Assembly: GCF_004342915.1 (NCBI RefSeq)
Contig: NZ_SLWL01000003.1
Coordinates: 62,001 to 126,000 of the forward strand
DNA length: 64,000 nucleotides
Direction of reading: 5' to 3'
From: Camelimonas lactis
GTDB taxonomy: Bacteria > Pseudomonadota > Alphaproteobacteria > Rhizobiales > Beijerinckiaceae
The notes beneath the pieces are model-generated. The model was not told where the DNA came from. It did not search any database and was given only the letters and a program-made list of their open reading frames with translations. Numbering within the stretch: the stretch's first letter is position 1; the number at the start of each line of letters is the position of its first letter. Shown here piece after piece: positions 57,405-64,000 of the stretch. Both the position numbers and the translations under genes were made by a program.

Positions 57405-58187
57405 TCAGTCGTTGCGCGAGCCGAACAGCTGCAGCAGCATCGTGAACAGGTTGATGAAGTCGAGGTACAGCATCAGCGCGCCGAGGATCGACTTCTTGGC
57501 GGCGGTCTCGTAGCCGTCAGCCTCGTAGTACATTTCCTTGATGCGCTGGGTGTCCCAGGCGGTCAGGCCGGAGAACACCAGCACGCCGACCAGTGAGATG
57601 GCGAACTGGAAGGCCGACGACTGCAGGAACAGGTTGACGATCGAGGCGATCACCACGCCGATCAGGCCCATCACCAGGAAGGTGCCGAAGGCCGACAGGT
57701 CACGCTTCGTCGTGTAGCCGTAAAGGCTCAGACCGCCGAACGCCGCCGCCGTGATGAAGAACACCCGGGCGATCGAGGCATGCGTGTAGACGAGGAAAAT
57801 CGACGACAGCGACAGACCCATGACCGCCGCGAAGGCGTAGAACAGGCCCCGGGCCGTCGACGCCTGCATGCGCTCCATGCGGGCGCTGAGGAAGAAGACG
57901 AAGGCCAGCGGCGCGAAGATCACCACCCACTTCAGCGGGCTGGCGAACAGCGCGTAGCCCACGCTGGTCAACATGATGTTGCCGGCGCGCGCCGCGGCCT
58001 GCGACGCGTCGGTCGTCACCGACAGCATATATGTGCCCAAGGCGACAAGGCCGGTGATGGCCAGGCCGACCACCATGTGGTTGTAGACACCGAGCATGTA
58101 GGACCGCAGGCCCTGATCGAGCTCTACAGTCCCGGTCTGGGCATACCCCTGGTTCAGTTCCGGGGCGCCGCGGTTCCAGTTTGACAT
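57405..58187 (-). CDS. Bax inhibitor-1/YccA family membrane protein
   Basis: 260 residues with seven membrane helices. The conserved start DQGLRSYMLGVYNHMVVGLAITGLVALGTYML (split), VYTHASIARVFFITAAAFG, and the end VFSGLTAWDTQRIKEMY with LYLDFINLFTMLLQLFG mark the TMBIM/BI-1 family. Bacterial members such as YetJ are pH-sensitive calcium leak channels; the role here is inferred. The start has GAGGG 5 bases upstream. Confidence 0.95.
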   Translation of the reverse strand: MSNWNRGAPELNQGYAQTGTVELDQGLRSYMLGVYNHMVVGLAITGLVALGTYMLSVTTDASQAAARAGNIMLTSVGYALFASPLKWVVIFAPLAFVFFLSARMERMQASTARGLFYAFAAVMGLSLSSIFLVYTHASIARVFFITAAAFGGLSLYGYTTKRDLSAFGTFLVMGLIGVVIASIVNLFLQSSAFQFAISLVGVLVFSGLTAWDTQRIKEMYYEADGYETAAKKSILGALMLYLDFINLFTMLLQLFGSRND

Positions 58188-58357
58188 TAAACCCTCACAA
58201 CGTCTCGTGATGCGCATGCGCAAGCCAGCACGGCCCGACAGTTGCACCGTGAGCAAAACATGGTTGCTCTGCGCGCATAATACAAGTGAAAACCCGTTCA
58301 TGTGTTAATGCGCCCGCTGGAGCCGGCTCATGGTCGCTCCCGCGCCAGCTTTCGCCG

Positions 58358-60943
58358 TCAGTTCGCCCGCAGTCGTTGCGCCGGTGACTGGCCGAGCACC
58401 CGCCACGTGCCGGCGAGGCCCAGCGCCACCGTCACGACAATGGCGATGACGATAGCCATCAACGGTTCCGGCCAGCTGAACAGGAATTCGAGGCGCATCG
58501 GCCTTGTGACGATGAACCAGCCCGCCGCCGCGCCTGCGGCGAGGCCGAAGGCGCCGGTCACCACCGCCAGCCCGCCATATTCCAGCGCATAGGCCAGCAG
58601 CAGCCGGCCGCGCGTGGCGCCGAGGGTTTTCAGGATCACCGCGTCGTAGAGGCGCGCCCGCTGGCCGGCCGCCAGGGCCCCGGCCAGCACCAGAACGCTC
58701 GCAGCCAGTGAGATCAGGCTGGCGCCGGCGATAGCCCAGGACAGCTTGCCGACGATCTCGTCGATGGCGTTGAGCGCCTCGCGCACCCGCAGCGACGCCA
58801 CCATCGGAAACGCCTTCGCCGCTTCGCGCACCACCGGATCAGCAGCCCCGGGCGGCGCGTCGGGGGCCATCCGCAAGGTAGCCAGCGCCGTGTGCGGCGC
58901 GCCGCGAAAGGTGTTGGGCGAGAAGATCATGACGAAATTGATGCCGAGCGAGCGCCATTCAATCGCCCGCAGGCTGGCGACCCGCGCCCGGATCTCACGG
59001 CCAAGCACATTGACCACCAGCTCGCCGCCCACCTCCAGGCCAAGTCCTTTGGCGATGCGCTGGTCCAGCGACACCAGCGGCGGACCGCTGTAGTCCGCCG
59101 GCCACCAGGCGCCCGATGCGATGCGCGATCCCTCTGGCGGCTTTTCGGAGAAGGTGACGCCGCGATCGCCGTCCAGCACCCACGCCACGTCCTGCGGCGC
59201 ATTGATCTTCTCCGCCGGCGCGCCGTTGATGGAGACGATGCGGCCACGCATCATCGGCACGCGCTCGAAACGGCCGCCGGGAGCGAGCCGGTCGATCATG
59301 GCGGCGAAGGCGTCAGCCTGAGCCGAGGGAATGTCAACGAAATAGAAATCCGGCGCCGTGCCTGGAACGGACCGGGTCAGCTGGTCGCGGATATTGGTCT
59401 GCACCAGGGCCAGAGCGACCAGCAGGGTCACGCCGAGGCCAACCGACAGCACCAGCGACGGCGTCAGCGCGCCAGCCCGATGGATGTTGGCCAGCGCCAG
59501 CCGGGCCGGGGCATGGCGCGGTCGCGGCAAGCGGCGCGCCACGGCCATGACACCCATCGCCACCAGCCGCAGCATCAGGAAGGTGAGGAACGCGGCGACG
59601 ACGAAGGCGATGGCAATGCGCCGGTCATAGGAGAAGCCGATGGCGACGGTGACCAGAATGGCGAGCCCCGCCGCCATGGCCAGCAGATAGGCAGGGCGCG
59701 GCCAGCGCCGGTCCGCGTCGGCCATGTCGCGGAACAGCCCGGAGACCGGCACGTCGCGCGCCCGCCCCAGCGGCCCGATGGCGAAGACGAACGCCGTCAG
59801 CAGGCCATACACCGCCGCCAGCGCCAGTTCCCGCCAGGCCAGGGTGGGAATAATGGGAACCGGCAACAGATCGCCAGCCAGCGCCACGGCGGCGAACGGC
59901 GCAACCGCCCCGACCATCAGGCCGATAATGACGCCGGCCAGCGCCACCAGCATCACCTGCGTCAGATAGATGGCGACGACGCGGCTGCCGGAAGCGCCAA
60001 GGCTCTTCATGGTGGCGATGCTGCGCCGCTGCCGGTCAACGAAGCCGCGCGTGGCGTTGGCGACGCCGACGCCGCCCACCAGCAGCGCCGTCAACCCCAC
60101 CAGCGACAGAAACTGGGTGAAACGCTCGATATTGCGCTCGAATTCGGGCGCCGCCGCCTGGCGGGAGCGCACCTGCCAGCCGGCCTTGCCCCAGTCCGTC
60201 TCCAGCCTGGCCTGCACCGCCTTCAGGGCCGCGTCATCATTGGCGCCTGCCGGAAGCGCCACCTGCCGGGTCCAGCGCACCAGGCTGCCTGGCTGGATCA
60301 GGCCGCTCTCCCGCAGGGTCTGCGTGCTCACCATCAATCGGGGGCCGAAGCCATAGCCGCCGCCGAGCTTGTCCGGCTCGCTGACCAGGCGGGCGCGCAG
60401 TTCGACCGGCCGGTCGCCGATCAGGATGCGATCGCCGACCTTTACCCCAAGCCGGGCAAACAGCGCCGGTTCGGCCACGGCGCCGGGCGCGCCGTCACGC
60501 ACGGCCAGCGCGTCGTCGAGCGGCAGGGCCGGCTCCAGCTCCAGCTTGCCGACCAGCGGATACGGGTCTTCGATCGCCTTCAGTTCGACCATGGCGGCCG
60601 AGCCAGCGTCGCCGCCCGGCCCGTCGACCCGGGCCATGGCGCGCAGATTGGCCGTGACGGCGTTGGCGCCCAACTTCTTGATATAGGCCGTTTCGCGGGC
60701 GTCAGGCTCGCGCTGGACGAAACTGATGGCGAGGTCGCCGCCCAGAATCGCCCGGCCCTCGCGCGCCAGGCCTTCGGTCAGGCTGCGCGAGATGCTGGAG
60801 ACGCCGGCGATGGCGGCGACGCCCAGAATGATGCAGCCAAGGAACACGCCGAACCCGCGCAGGCCGCCGCGCAATTCGCGTAGCGCCAGACGCAGGGTCA
60901 ACGGCAATATGGCCCGCCGGCCGCTCATGGCCCGGTCGCTCAT
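58358..60943 (-). CDS. ABC transporter permease, FtsX/YbbP-like
   Basis: 861 residues. Large MacB/FtsX-type permease with about 10 helices: an N-terminal helix (GFGVFLGCIILGVAAIAGVSS), a large periplasmic domain, a FtsX core around 260-400 and a second FtsX core in the last 130 residues (ASLISLAASVLVLAGALAAGQR). It is the E. coli YbbP type. Its ATG overlaps the stop of the ATPase gene by four bases (ATGA), so the two form a translationally coupled operon. The system may release lipoproteins or other lipids; the cargo is unknown. Confidence 0.93.
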   Translation of the reverse strand: MSDRAMSGRRAILPLTLRLALRELRGGLRGFGVFLGCIILGVAAIAGVSSISRSLTEGLAREGRAILGGDLAISFVQREPDARETAYIKKLGANAVTANLRAMARVDGPGGDAGSAAMVELKAIEDPYPLVGKLELEPALPLDDALAVRDGAPGAVAEPALFARLGVKVGDRILIGDRPVELRARLVSEPDKLGGGYGFGPRLMVSTQTLRESGLIQPGSLVRWTRQVALPAGANDDAALKAVQARLETDWGKAGWQVRSRQAAAPEFERNIERFTQFLSLVGLTALLVGGVGVANATRGFVDRQRRSIATMKSLGASGSRVVAIYLTQVMLVALAGVIIGLMVGAVAPFAAVALAGDLLPVPIIPTLAWRELALAAVYGLLTAFVFAIGPLGRARDVPVSGLFRDMADADRRWPRPAYLLAMAAGLAILVTVAIGFSYDRRIAIAFVVAAFLTFLMLRLVAMGVMAVARRLPRPRHAPARLALANIHRAGALTPSLVLSVGLGVTLLVALALVQTNIRDQLTRSVPGTAPDFYFVDIPSAQADAFAAMIDRLAPGGRFERVPMMRGRIVSINGAPAEKINAPQDVAWVLDGDRGVTFSEKPPEGSRIASGAWWPADYSGPPLVSLDQRIAKGLGLEVGGELVVNVLGREIRARVASLRAIEWRSLGINFVMIFSPNTFRGAPHTALATLRMAPDAPPGAADPVVREAAKAFPMVASLRVREALNAIDEIVGKLSWAIAGASLISLAASVLVLAGALAAGQRARLYDAVILKTLGATRGRLLLAYALEYGGLAVVTGAFGLAAGAAAGWFIVTRPMRLEFLFSWPEPLMAIVIAIVVTVALGLAGTWRVLGQSPAQRLRAN

Positions 60944-61671
60944 GCCGCGGCTTCCGCCGAAGCGTCTGCCCCGGCCGCGTCGATCCGCCCGGAGCGAATG
61001 CGGATCACCCGGTCACATCGCGCCGCCAGATTGTTGTCGTGGGTCACGATCACCAGCGTCGATCCGCGCTCGCGGCGCAACGCGAACAACAGGTCGATAA
61101 TGCTGGCGCCGGTGGCCTCATCGAGATTGCCGGTCGGTTCGTCCGCCACCAGCAGCGGCGGATTGGCGACGATGGCGCGGGCCACCGCCACACGCTGCTG
61201 CTCGCCGCCAGACAATTGCGCAGGATAGTGCCCGGCCCGGTCAGCCAGGCCGACGGCGGCCAGTTCGGCTGCGGCGCGGGCGAAAGCGTCGGCCGCGCCG
61301 GCCAGCTCCAGCGGCAGTGCGACGTTTTCCAGCGCCGTCATCGTCGGCACGAGGTGGAAAGACTGGAAGACGATGCCGACATTACGGCCACGAAATCGCG
61401 CCAGCTGATCCTCGCCATAGCTGGTGAGGTCCTGGCCAGCGACGACGACGCTGCCGCTGTCGGGGCGCTCAAGCCCGGCCAGAGTCATCAGCAGGGTGGA
61501 TTTTCCCGAACCGGAAGGACCAACGAGGCTGACGATTTCGCCCCGGCGGATATTGAGCGAAATGCCTTTCAGGATATGAACCCGCGCCGCGCCGGCCCCC
61601 AGGGACAGTTGTAAATCTGTCAGCGCCACCGCCATATCATGGGTCGATTCGCGATCTGCGGCCTGCGCCAT
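60940..61671 (-). CDS. ABC transporter ATP-binding protein, YbbA/LolD-like
   Basis: 243 residues with Walker A GPSGSGKST near residue 50, Q-loop FQSFHL, signature LSGGEQQRV and Walker B LLVADEPTGNLD. The LolD/MacB-type ATPase that powers the overlapping permease. The start ATG 61671 has GGAAG directly before it, which is close; ATG 61635 is an alternative. It is divergent from the SGNH esterase gene, the same neighbourhood as tesA-ybbA-ybbP in E. coli. Confidence 0.94.
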   Translation of the reverse strand: MAQAADRESTHDMAVALTDLQLSLGAGAARVHILKGISLNIRRGEIVSLVGPSGSGKSTLLMTLAGLERPDSGSVVVAGQDLTSYGEDQLARFRGRNVGIVFQSFHLVPTMTALENVALPLELAGAADAFARAAAELAAVGLADRAGHYPAQLSGGEQQRVAVARAIVANPPLLVADEPTGNLDEATGASIIDLLFALRRERGSTLVIVTHDNNLAARCDRVIRIRSGRIDAAGADASAEAAA

Positions 61672-61961
61672 GCTTCCAGTCCAATCCTGCTGCCGTAACG
61701 TCTGGCCCTGGCAGGGCCACGCAAGGGTCCCGCGCCTCTTCAGATTTGCCGCAATTCCAGGGACAAAACATAAAAAGAGGCCCTTACAGGCAACGCCGCC
61801 ACGCAAGCGGCTTTTGCTGCAAGGGCTCTGGCGCCTGACGCAATCAGCCTCATATGGGGTGCTACGGTCCCGGCGCCAGCCCTGATGCGCCGGTCGGTTC
61901 CGCGCCTCGCGCCCGCAATGCCCGCCATCCGCCACACCTGCCCGCCACGGAGATATGCTGA

Positions 61962-62945
61962 ATGTTACGGCCCACCCATCGCCCCAGCGCATCCACGTTT
62001 CCGCCGGCCAGCGTTGGCCAACGCGCCGCGACGCCCGGACGGGCCCGCGTGAGCGCTTGCGGGACGATGGCGGGAAGCCGGCTCGCGGCGGCGGTGTTCG
62101 CCCTGACATTGGTCGCGGCGGCGCTGACGCCAACGGGCATCGTTTTCGCCCAGGAAGCAACGTCTCCCCCGCCTACCCCGGTCCAGCAAGCCCCGGCTTC
62201 GGCGCCATCGCCCGCACCAGCAGCTCCTGCACAACCGGAACAGCCCGCTACCCCCGCCCAGCCCGCGCCCCAACAGCAGCAGCCCGCGACAGGCGCCGCG
62301 CCGCAGGCCAGTCCGCCGCCAGCGGCAGAACAGCCGCCACAGGCGGGTGGGCAACCGTCCCCGGCCGAGCAGCCCCAGTCAAGGGAGCTGGTGCTGGTGG
62401 TGCTCGGCGACAGCCTCAGCGCGGGCTATAACCTGCCAGGCGACAAGGCGTTTCCCGCCGTGCTCGAAAAGGCCTTGCGGGTGCGCGGGCATCCCGTGAA
62501 GGTGGTCAACGCCGGCGTTTCCGGCGACACCACCACCGGCGGGCTGGAGCGGCTGGACTGGTCAGTGCCGGACAATGCGTCCGGCGTCATCGTCGAGCTG
62601 GGCGCCAACGACATGTTGCGCGGCATTGACCCGGCGATTCCGCGCGCCGCGCTCGACAAAATCATCAGCCGGCTGAAGCAGCGCAACATTCCGGTGCTGC
62701 TCGCCGGCATGCGGGCGGCGCCCAACCTCGGCGGTCGCTACAGCGAGGATTTCGAGGGCATCTACCAGGACCTGGCCAAACGCCACGGCCTGATGCTGTA
62801 TCCGTTCTTCCTCGACGGCGTCGCCGGCGACCGCAACCTGCTGCTACCCGATGGCATGCACCCCAATCCGGTCGGGGTGCAGCAGATGGTCAGCAAGATC
62901 CTGCCGACGGTGGAGCAATTCCTGGCGTCGCTGCAACCGCGATGA
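61962..62945 (+). CDS. exported SGNH-family esterase (TesA/arylesterase-like)
   Basis: 327 residues. SGNH motifs: GDSLSAGY (Ser151), GVSGDTT, GANDML (Asn216) and DGMHPN (Asp297, His300). A membrane/signal stretch lies at about 36-63 (MAGSRLAAAVFALTLVAAALTPTGIVFA), then a Pro/Gln/Ala-rich linker (64-140), which is unusual in length. With the start at 61962 (CGGAG 9 bases upstream) the signal sits 35 residues in; ATG 62067 would put it at the N-terminus. Probably periplasmic. The substrate (lysophospholipid, acyl-CoA or aryl ester) is undetermined. Confidence 0.88.
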   Translation: MLRPTHRPSASTFPPASVGQRAATPGRARVSACGTMAGSRLAAAVFALTLVAAALTPTGIVFAQEATSPPPTPVQQAPASAPSPAPAAPAQPEQPATPAQPAPQQQQPATGAAPQASPPPAAEQPPQAGGQPSPAEQPQSRELVLVVLGDSLSAGYNLPGDKAFPAVLEKALRVRGHPVKVVNAGVSGDTTTGGLERLDWSVPDNASGVIVELGANDMLRGIDPAIPRAALDKIISRLKQRNIPVLLAGMRAAPNLGGRYSEDFEGIYQDLAKRHGLMLYPFFLDGVAGDRNLLLPDGMHPNPVGVQQMVSKILPTVEQFLASLQPR

Positions 62946-63156
62946 GCCGCCTCCCGGGAGGCTGCGCCCGCATGCGGCCACCCGGATCGACAGGCGCGGC
63001 GCCTGCCTGCGATACTGCGACAACAGTTGCGGCGCCGCGCGGCGCCAGCCGCGCCCTGACCGGGGCCCGACGAAAACCGGTCAGGCCAGCCCCCCGTTTC
63101 GTCCAGCCATGCGCGCCTTGCCGTTGCCGGGAATGTCGCGCCCACGTGGAGGCCCC

Positions 63157-63690
63157 ATGCCAAGACTGTTCACCGGACTGGAGCTTCCGACCGACCTCGC
63201 CGCCGCGCTGACCGGCGCGCGCGGGGGCCTGCATGGGGCCCGCTGGATCGACCCAGAAAACTACCACATCACCCTGCGCTTCATCGGCGACGTCGATCAT
63301 GCCCTTGCCCGCGACGTCTATGGCCTGCTCGCTGAAATCCATCGCGACCCGCTGGAGGTCACCATCGAGGGGCTGGATGCTTTCGGCGGCAAACGCCCCC
63401 GCGCCATTGTCGCCCGGGTCGCGCCCGACAGGCCGCTGCTGGAATTGCAGGCGGCGCATGAGCGGCAGATTCGCAAGGCCGGCGCCGCCCCGGAAGGCCG
63501 CAAGTTCTCACCGCACATCACCCTGGCGCGGCTGCGCGACGCCTCGCCCCTCGACGTCGCCGATTATCTGGCTGTGCGCGGCGCTTTCCCCCGCGTCACC
63601 TTCACCGCGCGACGCTTCGTGCTCTATTCATCGCGCGATTCCGTGGGCGGCGGACCTTATGTGGTCGAAGCCGCTTACCCGCTGGGTTAG
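63157..63690 (+). CDS. thpR: RNA 2',3'-cyclic phosphodiesterase
   Basis: 177 residues of the 2H phosphoesterase family (formerly LigT), which opens 2',3'-cyclic phosphates at RNA ends. Both HxT motifs are seen: NYHITLRFIGDV (about residue 40) and FSPHITLARL (about 125). The N-terminus PRLFTGLELP is the family start. The ribosome site GGAGG is 4 bases before ATG. It stands after the SGNH esterase gene in the same direction, with about 210 bases between. Confidence 0.94.
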   Translation: MPRLFTGLELPTDLAAALTGARGGLHGARWIDPENYHITLRFIGDVDHALARDVYGLLAEIHRDPLEVTIEGLDAFGGKRPRAIVARVAPDRPLLELQAAHERQIRKAGAAPEGRKFSPHITLARLRDASPLDVADYLAVRGAFPRVTFTARRFVLYSSRDSVGGGPYVVEAAYPLG

Positions 63691-63814
63691 ATCGCCGGGA
63701 GGCGTCGGGCCTTATCTCCGGGAAGATACGCAGAAAATCTTGAAATCGGCGTTATCGGGACCAGATTCCCGTCTATCCGTTCCCAATTGGCAACTGTCGG
63801 GAGAGGCGCGCCTT

Positions 63815-64000
63815 ATGCCCCGTTCACTGACCGAACCCTTCACCGAGGCGGAAATGCAGGCGATCCGCCGGGCCGCCAGTGGCGGGGACGCTGGCGCCCA
63901 TGCCAGTGAAGAGCACGTCAGAACCAACTTCTGGCAGGCGCTGAAACGCATCGCCCGCCATACGCCGTTCGCCCATGACCTGGCGGCGGCCTTCTATTGC
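63815..64000 (+). CDS. YkvA (DUF1232) family protein, 3' end outside window
   Basis: The first 62 residues only. They read MPRSLTEPFTEAEMQAIRRA, then VRTNFWQALKRIARHTPFAHDLAAAFYC, the start of the YkvA/DUF1232 pattern (basic helix, then F-A-x-DL-x-AAxYC), a small predicted membrane protein of unknown function. GGGAGAGG lies 8 bases upstream of ATG. The frame runs off the right edge. Confidence 0.8.
   Translation, partial: MPRSLTEPFTEAEMQAIRRAASGGDAGAHASEEHVRTNFWQALKRIARHTPFAHDLAAAFYC

Noticed and set aside
58892-60883. A 663-codon plus-strand frame opposite the ABC permease gene.
   Set aside because: Arg/His/Gln-rich shadow of the permease frame without motifs.

Overview
This 64 kb window is GC-rich chromosomal DNA from an alphaproteobacterium, most likely of the order Hyphomicrobiales (Rhizobiales). 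The evidence is gene content and local synteny: the run comF / grxC / nitrilase-family amidase / DUF1178; ptsP-prfA-prmC-DUF4167; a Suv3-like helicase, S4-domain protein, fdxA and carD in a row; DUF2794; ubiG; and the ethylmalonyl-CoA pathway genes ccr, ecm and mcd. It is dense core-genome DNA with about 50 genes. I found no insertion sequence, prophage, integrase, CRISPR array, rRNA operon, toxin-antitoxin pair or secretion locus.

Layout. 0-7.5 kb: the 3' part of an RluA-type pseudouridine synthase, aspartase, the ClpB disaggregase, a class III CoA-transferase and a VOC protein. 7.5-11.5 kb: a TesB-like thioesterase, two small unknown genes, and the DUF1178 / amidase / glutaredoxin group. 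11.6-15 kb: ComF, an NDUFAF5-like methyltransferase and an iron-containing alcohol dehydrogenase. 15.2-21.1 kb: the nitrogen-PTS enzyme I gene ptsP, prfA, prmC and DUF4167, with a 589-base leader before DUF4167 that shows competing inverted repeats. 21-29.3 kb: a MATE exporter, ubiG, a lipid A-type acyltransferase, an aldehyde dehydrogenase, a class A beta-lactamase-like protein and an unknown membrane-anchored protein. 29.9-33 kb: asd, a beta-carbonic anhydrase and a CitE/Mcl2-like lyase. 33.4-39 kb: the Suv3-like helicase, S4 protein, FdxA and CarD. 39.4-46.1 kb: an M48 lipoprotein protease overlapping a degenerate nuclease-like gene, tRNA-Arg(CCT), an MsbA-like ABC exporter, a protein phosphatase, a GNAT enzyme and pyrophosphatase. 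46.3-54.6 kb: ethylmalonyl-CoA mutase divergent from crotonyl-CoA carboxylase/reductase, a YihY protein, an EamA transporter and methylsuccinyl-CoA dehydrogenase. 54.6-64 kb: a RidA gene without a proper start, leuB, DUF2794, a BI-1 family protein, a YbbA/YbbP-type ABC system divergent from an SGNH esterase, ThpR and the start of a YkvA/DUF1232 gene.

How the genes work together. Three dedicated enzymes of the ethylmalonyl-CoA pathway (Ccr, Ecm, Mcd) lie within 9 kb, and a malyl-CoA lyase/thioesterase-like gene lies 13 kb away. The organism therefore probably assimilates acetyl-CoA by this route. ptsP, prfA and prmC form a translation and nitrogen-regulation block: prmC overlaps prfA and encodes the enzyme that methylates RF1. 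The ABC ATPase and permease overlap by four bases and are co-transcribed. Strong intrinsic terminators separate many units.

Nothing here is clearly an undescribed multi-gene system. The best leads are the riboswitch-like helices upstream of DUF4167, a near-identical dyad present in two unrelated intergenic regions, the degenerate nuclease paired with an M48 protease, the start-less RidA gene, and the dyads upstream of clpB and mcd. Structure, start-codon and promoter statements come from reading the sequence by eye; no folding or database search was run.
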